A stretch of DNA of 64,000 nucleotides from assembly GCA_944383265.1 (NCBI GenBank), contig CALWOX010000001.1:310001-374000 (forward strand), in the 5' to 3' direction. The stretch is from an uncultured Lachnospiraceae bacterium (lineage in GTDB: Bacteria > Bacillota > Clostridia > Lachnospirales > Lachnospiraceae). A program made the position numbers and the translations under genes. Shown here in pieces: positions 55,168 through 64,000 of this stretch; position 1 is the first letter of the stretch, and each line of letters begins with the position of its first letter. Below the pieces are notes generated by a model. It made no database searches, was not told the origin of the DNA, and saw nothing but the letters and a program-made list of their open reading frames with translations.

Positions 55168-56214
55168 ATGACCTATCAGGAGATATTGGATAATGCCAAG
55201 GGTTGTCTTGGACCATACTGCAAGGGCTGCCCTGTATGTAACGGAAGAGCCTGCAAGAACCAAATGCCCGGCCCGGGAGCAAAGGGGGTGGGAGATACAG
55301 CCATAAGAAATTATGACAAATGGCTTGATATAAGGGTAAATATGGATACGCTTTGCCCGAACGGAGAGCCCGACACAAGCCTTGAGCTTTTCGGAAGGAA
55401 ATTTAAGTATCCCATATTTGCAGGTCCTGTAGGAGCTGTAAATCTCCACTATGGAGACAAGTATAACGATATGGAGTACAACAACATCCTTGTGCCTGCA
55501 TGTGCAAAGGCGGGAATAGCGGCATTTACGGGAGACGGAACAAATCCTGAGGTGATGGTTGCGGCTACGGCAGCTATAAAGAACAACGGAGGCTTCGGAA
55601 TTCCTACTGTAAAGCCTTGGAATAAGGAAACAGTTGACGAAAAGCTTAAGCTCATAGAGGAGAGCAACGCCTTTGCCGTTGCCATGGATGTAGATGCGGC
55701 AGGCCTTCCCTTTCTCAAGAACCTTGATCCGCCTGCAGGAAGAAAGTCCGTATCCGAGCTTTCAGAAATAATTGAGAGCTTTACAAGCAAGAACATCCCC
55801 TTTATCGTAAAGGGTATCATGACTGTAAAGGGGGCTATGAAGGCAAAGGAGGCAGGCGCCTCTGCCATAATTGTTTCAAATCATGGCGGAAGAGTACTTG
55901 ACCAGTGCCCTGCCACAGCCGAGGTTCTTTGCGAGATAGCGGAAGCTGTGAAGAATGCCACAGCTGAGGGCGAGGAGCCTATGAAGATACTTGTTGACGG
56001 AGGAATTCGTTCGGGAGTTGAGGTATTCAAGGCTCTTGCAATGGGAGCGGATGCGGTGCTTGTGGCAAGACCCTATGTTACAGCTGTTTACGGCGGAGCC
56101 GAGGAGGGAGTCATAGCGTACACGGAAAAGCTTGGCGAGGAGCTGAGAGATACGATGTCAATGTGCGGCGCTATGAGTCTTGACGAAATAAGCCGAGATA
56201 TGGTAAGAATATAG
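55168..56214 (+). CDS. FMN-dependent alpha-hydroxy-acid oxidising protein, cysteine-rich N-terminus
   Basis: 348 residues from ATG 55168 after AAAGGAAAGG; a GTG nine bases earlier overlaps that site. The FMN barrel has the catalytic histidine and arginine motif IVSNHGGRVLD (near 235) and VDGGIRSGVEVFKAL. The N-terminus carries five cysteines (GCLGPYCKGCPVCNGRAC, about residues 12-29) in a spacing that could hold an iron-sulfur cluster or structural metal. In an anaerobe it is unlikely to be an oxidase with oxygen; a dehydrogenase role is more likely. Substrate unknown. Confidence 0.82.
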   Translation: MTYQEILDNAKGCLGPYCKGCPVCNGRACKNQMPGPGAKGVGDTAIRNYDKWLDIRVNMDTLCPNGEPDTSLELFGRKFKYPIFAGPVGAVNLHYGDKYNDMEYNNILVPACAKAGIAAFTGDGTNPEVMVAATAAIKNNGGFGIPTVKPWNKETVDEKLKLIEESNAFAVAMDVDAAGLPFLKNLDPPAGRKSVSELSEIIESFTSKNIPFIVKGIMTVKGAMKAKEAGASAIIVSNHGGRVLDQCPATAEVLCEIAEAVKNATAEGEEPMKILVDGGIRSGVEVFKALAMGADAVLVARPYVTAVYGGAEEGVIAYTEKLGEELRDTMSMCGAMSLDEISRDMVRI

Positions 56215-56338
56215 GTGGAAGACAGATAAGAGGAAAAAACGGTTAATGACATATTTTGAAAATTACGTTAGCTGTCCGATACCTACCGGACAGAACCTTG
56301 TAAAGATCAAAATAATTGAACACGATAAAAGCTATATC

Positions 56339-56371
56339 AGGGAGGCCTTTAATATGGCCTCCTGTTTTTTT
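56339..56371 (+). terminator. Terminator after the hydroxyacid enzyme
   Basis: GGGAGGCC (56340-56347) pairs with GGCCTCC (56356-56362), followed by a T-run. A second small hairpin, CTGTCCG/CGGACAG, lies at 56273-56294. Confidence 0.85.
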
Positions 56372-56435
56372 ACAAAAATTTACAGCGAAGGCATTTAAAC
56401 CGGAAATTTTTAAAATCATTCAGGAGGATAAAAAA

Positions 56436-57587
56436 ATGCAGAAATTACCTGATAACTTTGAAAGCTATGATGATAAGAGACAGAAGGGCTTTATAACCAT
56501 GAAGAACCTTAAGGACAAAGGTCAGAGAGTGGTCGGAACATTCTGTTCCTTTGTGCCTCAGGAGATCATATATGCGGCGGGGGCGATACCCTGCGGACTT
56601 TGCGCAAGCAGTGAGGAGCCTATCCCTGATGCTGAATCGGTGCTTCCCGCAAACCTCTGTCCCCTTATAAAGGCAAGCTATGGCTTCGCTCTTACAGACA
56701 AATGTCCTTATTTCTATTTTTCGGATATTATTGTGGGAGAGACCACCTGCGACGGAAAAAAGAAGATGTTCGAGCTTTTAAACGAGATCAAGGAGACCTA
56801 TGTGCTTCAGCTCCCCAACAGCAGGGACTATCCGGATGCCCTTGAATCCTGGAGAAATGAGATCATAAGATTCAAGGAGAAGCTTGAGGATTTCTACAAG
56901 ATCACTATCACCGAGGACGATATCAAAAAGGCCATAAAGATGAAGAACCGAGAGCGAGACATCCTCAGAGAATATCTTGAGCTCGGAAAGCTCGTACCCG
57001 TGCCTATCAGCGGATACGAGATGGGAACTCTTATAGACGGACTTTCATTCTCCTTCGACATAGACGAGAGATGTGAAACTACAGCAAAGAGGACAGCCGA
57101 GGTGAGGGAGCTCTGGGAGAAGGAGTTCAAGGGCAAGGAGTCAAAGCGCCCCAGAATAATGGTCACAGGCTGCCCCAACATGGGTGTAAGGGACAAGATA
57201 ATAAAGAATCTTGAGGAGCTTGGTGCGGACTGCGTGGTTATAGATACCTGCAACGGCATAAGGACACAGCTTGACAAGGTCAGAGAGGATACAGATGTTT
57301 ACACAGCTCTTGCGGAAAAGTACCTCAACGTCACCTGTTCCGTAATGAGCCCCAACAAGCCCAGGTTTGAGGAGATGGGAGTGCTTCTTGACGAGTTTAA
57401 GGTTGATGCGGTGGTTGAGATCGTGCTTCAGGCCTGCCATACCTTCAACATTGAGACCTATAATGTTAAGAGATATGTGACAGAGGAGAAGGGCCTTCCA
57501 TACATGTCACTTGAGACAGATTATTCTCAGTCGGATAAGGGTCAGATCACCACAAGGCTTGAGGCGTTTATCGAGATGCTTATGTAA
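56436..57587 (+). CDS. Double-cubane-cluster anaerobic reductase (2-hydroxyacyl-CoA dehydratase D family)
   Basis: 383 residues from ATG 56436 after CAGGAGG. It matches the 2-hydroxyacyl-CoA dehydratase beta-subunit fold, with cysteines in FCSFVPQE, NLCPLIKASYGF, DKCPYFYFSD and VGETTCDGKKKMFE. The pattern is that of the double-cubane [8Fe-9S] proteins (DCCP), one protein instead of the alpha/beta pair of dehydratases. Known members reduce small molecules at very low potential after ATP-driven activation. The matching activase follows at 57654. The substrate is not known. Confidence 0.87.
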   Translation: MQKLPDNFESYDDKRQKGFITMKNLKDKGQRVVGTFCSFVPQEIIYAAGAIPCGLCASSEEPIPDAESVLPANLCPLIKASYGFALTDKCPYFYFSDIIVGETTCDGKKKMFELLNEIKETYVLQLPNSRDYPDALESWRNEIIRFKEKLEDFYKITITEDDIKKAIKMKNRERDILREYLELGKLVPVPISGYEMGTLIDGLSFSFDIDERCETTAKRTAEVRELWEKEFKGKESKRPRIMVTGCPNMGVRDKIIKNLEELGADCVVIDTCNGIRTQLDKVREDTDVYTALAEKYLNVTCSVMSPNKPRFEEMGVLLDEFKVDAVVEIVLQACHTFNIETYNVKRYVTEEKGLPYMSLETDYSQSDKGQITTRLEAFIEMLM

Positions 57588-57653
57588 TATTACGGCAATG
57601 CACGGAATGATTCCGGACGAATCAGAAATATAAAAAAGAAAGCTGAGAAATAT

Positions 57654-58415
57654 ATGAACTATGTAGGAATAGATATCGGTTCTACCGCTGCCAAGGTGGT
57701 GGTAAGGGGCGACAAAAGCATTAAATTTGTTATCCCTACAGGATGGAGTTGCAAGATGGCCGCTTCATCCATAAAGGATATACTTTTAAAGGACGGTGTG
57801 GACGTTCTTGGCGAAGACACAAAGACAGTATCCACGGGCTATGGCAGAGAGGCTGTAGACTATGCGGGAAAGACAGTAACAGAGATAACCTGCCACGGAA
57901 AAGGTGCGGCGTCTATATTCGGAGGCGAGAAGGCGGTGACCGTAATAGACGTGGGCGGTCAGGACACAAAGGTCATAAATCTTGAAAACGGCATAGTTTC
58001 TGACTTCATAATGAATGACAAGTGTGCCGCAGGTACTGGAAAATTCATAGAAATAATGGCAAACAGACTCAATGTGGAGCTCTCCGAGATGTTTGAGCTT
58101 GCAAAGGCGGGAGATCCTGTGCCTATATCGTCGCTTTGCACAGTTTTTGCCGAGTCCGAGGTAATAAGCCATATCGCCGAGGGAAGGAAGAGAGAGGACA
58201 TAGCCGCAGGCATCGTTTCCTCTGTTGCCTTGAAGGTTTCCTCCCTCTGCTCAAAGCAAAGGCTTGCGGAGAAGGTGGTTCTCACAGGCGGACTAAGCGA
58301 GAACGAGTACTTTGCGAAGCTCCTTTCGGACAGGCTCAAAAAGCATGTTGAGATCTCCACGGAAGGCAGATATGCAGGGGCTCTCGGAGCATCTGTCATA
58401 GCGGAGAGACTGTAG
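57654..58415 (+). CDS. Acyl-CoA dehydratase activase-like ATPase (BcrAD/BadFG/HgdC family)
   Basis: 253 residues of the ASKHA fold. Phosphate-binding GIDIGSTAAKVVV (near 5), VIDVGGQDTKV (near 100) and the C-terminal VLTGGLSEN. Two conserved cysteines, in NDKCAAGTGKF (near 124) and SSLCTVFAESEV (near 162), hold a [4Fe-4S] cluster between two subunits in HgdC. It hydrolyses ATP to push an electron onto the partner, here the double-cubane protein directly upstream (66-base gap). No alpha/beta dehydratase genes are near. Confidence 0.92.
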   Translation: MNYVGIDIGSTAAKVVVRGDKSIKFVIPTGWSCKMAASSIKDILLKDGVDVLGEDTKTVSTGYGREAVDYAGKTVTEITCHGKGAASIFGGEKAVTVIDVGGQDTKVINLENGIVSDFIMNDKCAAGTGKFIEIMANRLNVELSEMFELAKAGDPVPISSLCTVFAESEVISHIAEGRKREDIAAGIVSSVALKVSSLCSKQRLAEKVVLTGGLSENEYFAKLLSDRLKKHVEISTEGRYAGALGASVIAERL

Positions 58416-58492
58416 AAGATGCCGGAAGCTCCTTTGGAGAGGCATTCCGGTATGAGCATCTGATAAGATAAAATTATTATTAATTTAGGAGG

Positions 58493-58517
58493 CGGAGTAT
58501 TCATACTCCGTTTCTTT
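58493..58517 (+). terminator. Terminator after the activase
   Basis: CGGAGTAT (58493-58500) pairs with ATACTCCG (58503-58510), followed by TTTCTTTT. Confidence 0.75.
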
Positions 58518-58657
58518 TATGTTAAAATAACCGGGACAGAAAATTTATAAAGAGAAAAATATAAAAGAAAACATAAACAGAAAATACATAAACCACGAAA
58601 TATATAAAAATAATTACAAAGATTATAAATAAAAATACATCAGGAGAAAGTATATTA

Positions 58658-60883
58658 ATGAAGGTAAAGATAGCAAGATATATAGCAAGATTACTTGCGG
58701 AAAACGGTATAACACAGGTGTTTTCCGTTACGGGCGGAGGCGCCATGCACTTAAATGACGCTCTCGGACATGAGGTGGGGCTCAACAAGCTCTATATGCA
58801 CCATGAGCAGGCCTGCGCCATAGCCGCGGAGAGCTATGCCAGGATATACAATAAGCCCGCATGCCTTTGCGTCACCACAGGCCCCGGGGGCACAAATGCC
58901 ATAACGGGAGTCGTGGGAGCTTGGCTTGACTCCATACCCATGATAGTCTTGTCGGGGCAGGTCAGATATGACACCACCGCAAGGTGGTCCGGCACAGGTA
59001 TAAGGGCTATGGGCGATCAGGAGTACGAAATAACAAAATCCATAGACAGCATGACAAAGTATTCTGAGATGATCACCGATCCCGGAAAGATAAGATACGC
59101 CCTTGAAAAGTGCATATGGCTCTCCCAGACAGGGCGTCCGGGTCCCTGCTGGCTGGATATTCCCCTTGATATTCAGGGGGCCTATGTTGAGGAAGACGAC
59201 CTCTACGGCTTTGACCCTGAGGAGTACCTTAAGGATGTAAAGGAGAGGACGGAGATACTTAAGGGAAGCAAAGGAAAGCTTACCCCCTCCTTTATTCAGA
59301 AGAACGAAATACCTCCGGAGAAACCCTCAATAGAGCTTATAAAGCTGATAGTTGAAAAGATAAAGAATTCAAAGCGCCCTGTGTTTTACACCGGAAACGG
59401 TATAAGGATAGCCGGAGCCCACGAGCTTTTTAAGAAGGTTTCCATGCAGCTGGGTATACCTGTGGTGACAGGCTGGAACAATCAGGACTGCATAGAGGAT
59501 GATAACCCTCTCTATGTGGGAAGAGCGGGAAATATGGGAGACAGACCTGGAAACTTTGCCGTGCAGAACGCGGACCTCATCTTTGCCGTGGGCTCAAGGC
59601 TCAGCATAAGGCAGGTCGGCTACAATTATAAGACCTGGGCCAGAGAGGCCTATGTCATGGTCTGCGACGTTGACGCCGAGGAGCTTAAAAAGCCTTCCGT
59701 TCACTGTGATCTGCCTATACACGCAAATGCAAAGGATCTCCTTTGTATGATGAATGAATACCTGAGCAAGGAGGGATACGGTATAAGTCAGTCGGGACTG
59801 CATGATATACATATCGGAGCAAAGGCTCCTGTATTAAAAACTGTGTTTGACGGGGGAGAGGGCCTTCCCGGAAAGAACTGGCTTGAGACCTGCGCGTACT
59901 GGAAAAAGAGATACCCTGTCTATCAGGACAAGTTTGCCGCAAGCGGAGCGGATGAGCCTGCAAACGTATACGAATTCTTCAGAGTCCTTTCGGAAAGGCT
60001 CAGTGAGGATCAGGTGACTGTAGTGGGCAACGGCTCCCCCTGCGTTGTGGGAGGCCACAGCTACATTATAAAGAACGGAACTAGGTTCATATCAAATTCC
60101 GCTATCGCCTCCATGGGCTACGATCTTCCTGCCGCAATAGGCGCCTGCGTTGCCTGCCACGACGTGTGCGGAAAGGTATATCCGGTTGACTTTGAAGCGG
60201 TGGATGAGGCCTATGAGAAGGGCGTATTCAAAACCTGCGGCGAGAGAGATAAAAATACGGGAAATGCAGAGGCTCCCCTGAAAAAGAATATATGCGACAG
60301 AGAAAGGTTTGTGACGGATAAGGCCTATGCCTTAGGAGAGCTTGAGTCCGCAAACAGAAACAAATATTGGGCGGGGCATGGTGAAGTATATCCTCCTTAT
60401 TATGAGCATGACATCATTTGTCCCACAGGCGACGGCAGCATACAGATGAATCTTCAGGAGCTACAGACTATAATCAGCCACAGGATGCCCATAAAAATAT
60501 TCATCATAAACAACAACGGATATCACAGTATCAGACAGACCCAGACCAACCTTTTCTCGGAGAATCCTCTGGTGGGAGTGGGAGGCGACAGCATGGATCT
60601 GAGCTTTCCTGATTTTGAGAGGCTTGCAAGGGCCTATGGCTTTCCTTTTGTGAGGGCGAGACATAACACGGAGCTTGCAAAGGCTGTTGAGGATACACTT
60701 AACATCTCAGGACCCGTTATATGTGAGATAATAGTTGATACACATCAGAATTTTGAACCGAAGTCAAGTGCGAAGAAGCTTCCTGACGGAAGCCTTGTGA
60801 GCCCGCCTCTTGAGGACTTGAGTCCTTTCCTTTCCGATGAGGAGATGGATGCGAATATGATAATTGAGAGGATAAAGGAATGA
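58658..60883 (+). CDS. Thiamine-diphosphate enzyme, acetolactate-synthase-like, with insertion
   Basis: 741 residues, longer than the usual 550-600. The N-terminal pyrimidine domain has the catalytic glutamate HHEQACAIAAESYARI (near 50), and the C-terminal diphosphate-binding domain has GDGSIQMN followed by NNNGYHSIRQTQ (from about 587). Between GYDLPAAIGACVA (near 488) and that motif lies an insertion of about 80 residues with several cysteines (CHDVC, KTCGERD, NICDRE). AHAS itself makes acetolactate; relatives in sugar clusters transfer two-carbon units to keto-sugars. It starts a three-gene operon and overlaps the epimerase by four bases. Confidence 0.85.
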   Translation: MKVKIARYIARLLAENGITQVFSVTGGGAMHLNDALGHEVGLNKLYMHHEQACAIAAESYARIYNKPACLCVTTGPGGTNAITGVVGAWLDSIPMIVLSGQVRYDTTARWSGTGIRAMGDQEYEITKSIDSMTKYSEMITDPGKIRYALEKCIWLSQTGRPGPCWLDIPLDIQGAYVEEDDLYGFDPEEYLKDVKERTEILKGSKGKLTPSFIQKNEIPPEKPSIELIKLIVEKIKNSKRPVFYTGNGIRIAGAHELFKKVSMQLGIPVVTGWNNQDCIEDDNPLYVGRAGNMGDRPGNFAVQNADLIFAVGSRLSIRQVGYNYKTWAREAYVMVCDVDAEELKKPSVHCDLPIHANAKDLLCMMNEYLSKEGYGISQSGLHDIHIGAKAPVLKTVFDGGEGLPGKNWLETCAYWKKRYPVYQDKFAASGADEPANVYEFFRVLSERLSEDQVTVVGNGSPCVVGGHSYIIKNGTRFISNSAIASMGYDLPAAIGACVACHDVCGKVYPVDFEAVDEAYEKGVFKTCGERDKNTGNAEAPLKKNICDRERFVTDKAYALGELESANRNKYWAGHGEVYPPYYEHDIICPTGDGSIQMNLQELQTIISHRMPIKIFIINNNGYHSIRQTQTNLFSENPLVGVGGDSMDLSFPDFERLARAYGFPFVRARHNTELAKAVEDTLNISGPVICEIIVDTHQNFEPKSSAKKLPDGSLVSPPLEDLSPFLSDEEMDANMIIERIKE

Positions 60884-61845
60884 TAGTGATCCTCACAGGT
60901 GCCACAAGCTTTCTCGGAAGAGCAGTCAGGTCTGAGCTTGAAAAAAGAGGGCATAGTGTTTTTGCGCTTCGTCACAGCTTTGAAGAAAACGGATCAAACG
61001 GGGTTTTGCTGCCTGAGACGGCAGATACATGGATACACTTTGCCTGGGCGGGAGTGGGAAGCAAGGGACGCTCTGACGCTTCGATTCAAGCCTACAATGT
61101 CGGTATGTCTCTTTCCGCTCTAAAAAAAGCCTGTGAGCTCGGCTGCAAAAGCTTTATATTTGCAGGCTCTCAGGCGGAGTATGGGAATTTTATTAAAAAG
61201 CCTGCAATGTCAAAGAGTGATCCTTCCTACGGGCAGGATGAAGCTTTCGGAGTCGGCTTTAAGGAAGGAAGTTTTCAGACTGAAGATACGCCTTGCAATC
61301 CTGTAAGCGAATACGGTAAGGCGAAGCTTGAATTTCTGAGAGAGGCCCAAAGCTTTATCAGGGAAACCTCTTCGGATATAGCTTATATACATATGCGCAT
61401 CTTTTCGGTATACGGCCCCGGAGACCATGAGAGCTCTCTTATTTCAAGCTCGGTAAAAAGCTTTCTCGCAAATAAGGCCATGGAATTCGGCCCCTGCACT
61501 CAGGACTGGAATTACCTCTACATAGAGGATGCGGCAAGGGCTGTGGTTTCCCTTATGGAGACAGAGGGAGCGGAGGGAATCTACAATATTGCGGGAAGAG
61601 ATACAAGACCCCTCAGAGATTATATCGAGGAGCTGTTTAAGCTGTGCGCCGAGACTGCCGGCATGCCCCTGTCACGGGAGACTGCCGGGAATATGTTGAA
61701 ATTCGGTATGCGGGGCGACAATGCCGAGGGAGCGGTTTCACTAAGGCCCGACATAAGAAGGATAACTGCCGAGACGGGCTGGGAGCCTGAGGCAGACTTT
61801 AGGACAGGAATAAAAAAGACACTGGAATTTTATAAAAGCAGATAA
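60880..61845 (+). CDS. NAD-dependent epimerase/dehydratase (SDR)
   Basis: 321 residues. NAD-binding GATSFLGRAV (near 7) and active-site tyrosine and lysine in SEYGKAKLEF. The extended short-chain dehydrogenase form, as in nucleotide-sugar epimerases and dehydratases. The ATG overlaps the stop of the TPP enzyme (ATGA), so translation is coupled. It probably modifies a sugar nucleotide; the sugar is unknown. Confidence 0.87.
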   Translation: MIVILTGATSFLGRAVRSELEKRGHSVFALRHSFEENGSNGVLLPETADTWIHFAWAGVGSKGRSDASIQAYNVGMSLSALKKACELGCKSFIFAGSQAEYGNFIKKPAMSKSDPSYGQDEAFGVGFKEGSFQTEDTPCNPVSEYGKAKLEFLREAQSFIRETSSDIAYIHMRIFSVYGPGDHESSLISSSVKSFLANKAMEFGPCTQDWNYLYIEDAARAVVSLMETEGAEGIYNIAGRDTRPLRDYIEELFKLCAETAGMPLSRETAGNMLKFGMRGDNAEGAVSLRPDIRRITAETGWEPEADFRTGIKKTLEFYKSR

Positions 61846-61869
61846 AAAGATATTAAAGGCGGTAAGGTA

Positions 61870-63036
61870 TTGAAGGCATATATATTTGAGAGCATAGGAA
61901 GGCTTATATTAAAGGACGTAGCCGCCCCTGTCATTTCGGACAGCCAGGATGACAGGAGAGCTGCCATATTAAGGCCGAGGTATGTCAGCCCCTGCTCCTC
62001 TGATGTGCATACTGTATTCGGAGGTTCAAGGCCAAGAAGGGAAAATATGATACTTGGTCACGAGGGGCTTGCGGAGGTGGTCGAGACAGGCAGCGAGGTC
62101 AGAGACTTTAAGAAAGGGGAGCTTGTCGCCGTATCCGCAGTCATGCCGGATATACCGGGAGGTACCGGGCACGAGGGCTTTCCGTTTTCGGGAGGAAAGC
62201 TCGGCAGGAACATGGACGGACTTTTTGCGGAGCTTTTCAAGGTTCCTGATGCGGATATGAATCTTGCAAAGATTCCGGAGGGCTTGAGCCCTGAGGCTGC
62301 TCTTATGAGCGTCGACGTAATGACTACAGGCTTTAGCGCCGCTGAATATGCGGACATAAGAAGAGATGATACGGTCATAGTAATGGGAACAGGCCCCATA
62401 GGCCTTATGGCTATAGCCGCGGCTAAAAGGTTTGGAGCCGGTCCTGTCATTGCAATGGGCTCTGAAAAAAGAGAAGAGTGCATTAGGCTTTCACGCGAAT
62501 ATGGGGCGGACATGTATATCTCTTACAGAAGCGGAGATATTATCTTTGATAACGGAAGAGTCTCGGAAAAATATGCACCACTCGGAAAGGCCTATGAGAT
62601 GGCGAGTGCGGCAAATTCTCTCGGCTCCCCTGCAGTATCAAGGATATTTGAGCTTACAGGGAGCAGGGGAGCGGAGCGCATCCTTATATGCGGAGGAGGA
62701 AAAAGATCCCTTATGAGCGCTTGCGACATGGCCTCTTACGGCACGGGAACAGTGGTAAATGCAGCCTATATAGAGGGAACTGAAAATCCTGAGCTTCCGC
62801 TCTTCTCTCTTGGAAAGGGTATGGCCGGAAAGACCTTTAAATTTATATACTGCAAGGGAGGAAGAGCACGCATCGAGGAGATGATGAAAATTGCGGGCAA
62901 GAGGGGTGAAAGTGAGACCCTTGATCCTGCTCCCCTTGTGACCCACAGGCTTAAGGGCTTTGAAAACATACCTGCGGCCCTTGAGATGATGAGAGAAAAG
63001 CCTGCAGGGCTTATAAAGGTGATGGTGGAGATATAA
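61870..63036 (+). CDS. Zinc-type medium-chain dehydrogenase
   Basis: 388 residues from a TTG start after AAAGGCGG. The catalytic zinc site region PCSSDVHT and GHEGLAEV, and the NAD-binding GTGPIGLMAIAAAKRFG (near 177). The four-cysteine structural zinc loop of many alcohol dehydrogenases is absent, as in the sorbitol/threonine dehydrogenase-like branch. Third gene of the operon with the TPP enzyme and the epimerase; it may reduce or oxidise their product. Confidence 0.85.
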   Translation: MKAYIFESIGRLILKDVAAPVISDSQDDRRAAILRPRYVSPCSSDVHTVFGGSRPRRENMILGHEGLAEVVETGSEVRDFKKGELVAVSAVMPDIPGGTGHEGFPFSGGKLGRNMDGLFAELFKVPDADMNLAKIPEGLSPEAALMSVDVMTTGFSAAEYADIRRDDTVIVMGTGPIGLMAIAAAKRFGAGPVIAMGSEKREECIRLSREYGADMYISYRSGDIIFDNGRVSEKYAPLGKAYEMASAANSLGSPAVSRIFELTGSRGAERILICGGGKRSLMSACDMASYGTGTVVNAAYIEGTENPELPLFSLGKGMAGKTFKFIYCKGGRARIEEMMKIAGKRGESETLDPAPLVTHRLKGFENIPAALEMMREKPAGLIKVMVEI

Positions 63037-63083
63037 ATTTTTAACAGTGATATTTCTGCTGTAATTCGTTTATAATTTATGAG

Positions 63084-63137
63084 AAAAGCATTTCAATTTT
63101 AAAAACGTCAAGTTCTTAAAATGAAGTGCTTTTTATT
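63084..63137 (+). terminator. Terminator of the TPP-epimerase-dehydrogenase operon
   Basis: AAAAGCATTTCAATTTTAA (63084-63102) pairs with TTAAAATGAAGTGCTTTT (63116-63133), followed by TATTTAT. Confidence 0.75.
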
Positions 63138-63280
63138 TATATAAAATACATAAAAAGCGTTCAAAAAAGTCCGGAATATTGTGGACATATAATAAAAACC
63201 TGAAATATTCAGTTTCTTTATCAGCATTGATATAATCTCGATAAAGGAACTCCTTAATGTAATGCTCAAAAGGAGGGAAA

Positions 63281-64000
63281 ATGAACAGGAGGCAAATACT
63301 ATTTCTTAAAGAATTACTGGATAAGGACGATTATGCTCCCCTGTCGGAGTATTCCGAAAAGCTTAAGGTATCTGAGAAAACCCTGAGGAGAGATATAGAT
63401 GAGATAAATACATATCTTTCTTCGACAGGAAAAAATGTAAAAAAGAAAAGCGGAGTAGGGGTAAGGCTTAAAGTAAGCAGAGAAGAGAGAGAAAAGCTTA
63501 TAAACAATCTTTCACTTATGAATTTTCTTGAAAGGAATTCAAAAAGCATTATAAAGGAGAGAGACTCAAGAAAGATAGATATAGCATTCAATCTTTTGCT
63601 TTATTCCGATGAATATACGTCGCTTTCAGAGCTTTCATATAAATACTATACGAGCAAAAGCAGCATATCGGCTGACTTAAAAGGCGTTGAAAAGCTCATT
63701 GAAAGGCATGGGCTTACGCTTTTAAAGGACAGCAGGGGAACAAAGGTAAGAGGAGAAGAGGCTGATATAAGGAATGCCCTGGCCGAGATACTTTCATACA
63801 TACTTGACTTCAATGTAAACAGGGCTGCAACAGGGAAAAACTCAATGGTATCCGACAGCTTTATATCCGAGACCTTAAGCACCATACTCGATATCTTCAA
63901 AGAGCGTGATATTACGTTTGTGGAGAGGATAATGAGATGGACGGAGACGGAATTGGGACAAAGCTTTGATGAGCAAGAATTTATGGATTTCTCTCTGTTT
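63281..64000 (+). CDS. PRD-type BglG/MtlR family transcriptional regulator, 5' part (cut by window end)
   Basis: The frame is open from ATG 63281 (after AAAAGGAGGGAAA) to the window end, 240 residues. The N-terminal helix-turn-helix of the MtlR/LicR type (YSEKLKVSEKTLRRDIDEIN, near 24-43) is followed by a second helix-turn-helix (TSLSELSYKYYTSKSSIS). The beginning of a PRD domain follows. Full-length members have PRD, EIIB and EIIA parts and sense PTS sugars. A weak promoter TTCAGT, 17 bases, TATAAT lies at about 63210-63238. Confidence 0.82.
   Translation, partial: MNRRQILFLKELLDKDDYAPLSEYSEKLKVSEKTLRRDIDEINTYLSSTGKNVKKKSGVGVRLKVSREEREKLINNLSLMNFLERNSKSIIKERDSRKIDIAFNLLLYSDEYTSLSELSYKYYTSKSSISADLKGVEKLIERHGLTLLKDSRGTKVRGEEADIRNALAEILSYILDFNVNRAATGKNSMVSDSFISETLSTILDIFKERDITFVERIMRWTETELGQSFDEQEFMDFSLF

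Noticed and set aside
1-64000. CRISPR array, tRNA or rRNA genes
   Set aside because: Read for repeat-spacer patterns and tRNA-like cloverleaf ends; none seen. A tRNA search program could still find one, but no intergenic space looks suitable.

Overview
The window looks like a chromosomal segment of a Gram-positive Clostridia, most likely a Lachnospiraceae-type anaerobe. The evidence is the strong AGGAGG ribosome binding sites, the heavy use of AGA/AGG arginine codons, the Firmicutes order of the S10-spc-alpha ribosomal cluster, the zinc-type S14, the long clostridial PRPP synthetase, the choline-binding-like cell-wall repeats, and the anaerobic double-cubane iron-sulfur protein with its activase. 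The assignment is by gene content only; there is no rRNA in the window.

Layout. 1-3.4 kb: the end of a cell-wall-binding protein, a type I toxin-antitoxin cassette (23-residue holin-like toxin plus antisense RNA) between 22-bp direct repeats, a PHP phosphoesterase, and two small uncharacterised genes. 3.7-11.2 kb: a preQ1 riboswitch with queT, then murC, a DnaA-box cluster, a DnaD-domain protein, a DnaI-like helicase loader, prs, an acyltransferase and an rRNA-methyltransferase-like gene. 11.3-12.7 kb: a second cell-wall-binding protein. 12.9-28.9 kb: an uninterrupted ribosomal superoperon, rpsJ to rplQ, with secY, adk, map, infA, rpmJ and rpoA. 29.1-34.7 kb: a third cell-wall-binding protein, the ECF transporter module (ecfA1, ecfA2, ecfT), truA and a HAD phosphatase.

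34.9-50.8 kb is accessory DNA that separates truA from rplM-rpsI, which usually lie together in Clostridia. It holds a metallo-hydrolase; a glycerate locus in which a deletion has removed the end of the cdaR-like regulator and the start of the gntP-like permease, in front of an intact glycerate kinase; and three related lipoprotein genes. Each lipoprotein gene has a poly-G run directly after the lipobox cysteine (8, 9 and 8 G). The 9-G copy is out of frame, as expected for phase variation or a sequencing error. The third copy is split by an 8.0-kb element (41758-49761) carrying a large serine recombinase, a relaxase remnant and a beta-glucoside PTS operon (licT-bglP-bglA) with two antiterminator sites. 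The split halves rejoin in frame across a shared AGCAA core, and the joined element ends form a dyad like a serine-integrase attP.

51.0-64.0 kb: rplM-rpsI, an AAA/DUF4143 ATPase, a GNAT acetyltransferase, a glutaredoxin-like protein, a YbaK-type deacylase, a cysteine-rich FMN hydroxyacid oxidase-like protein, the double-cubane reductase with its activase, a three-gene operon (TPP enzyme with a cysteine-containing insertion, NAD-dependent epimerase, zinc-type dehydrogenase), and the start of a PRD-type regulator cut by the window edge. I saw no tRNA, rRNA or CRISPR array.
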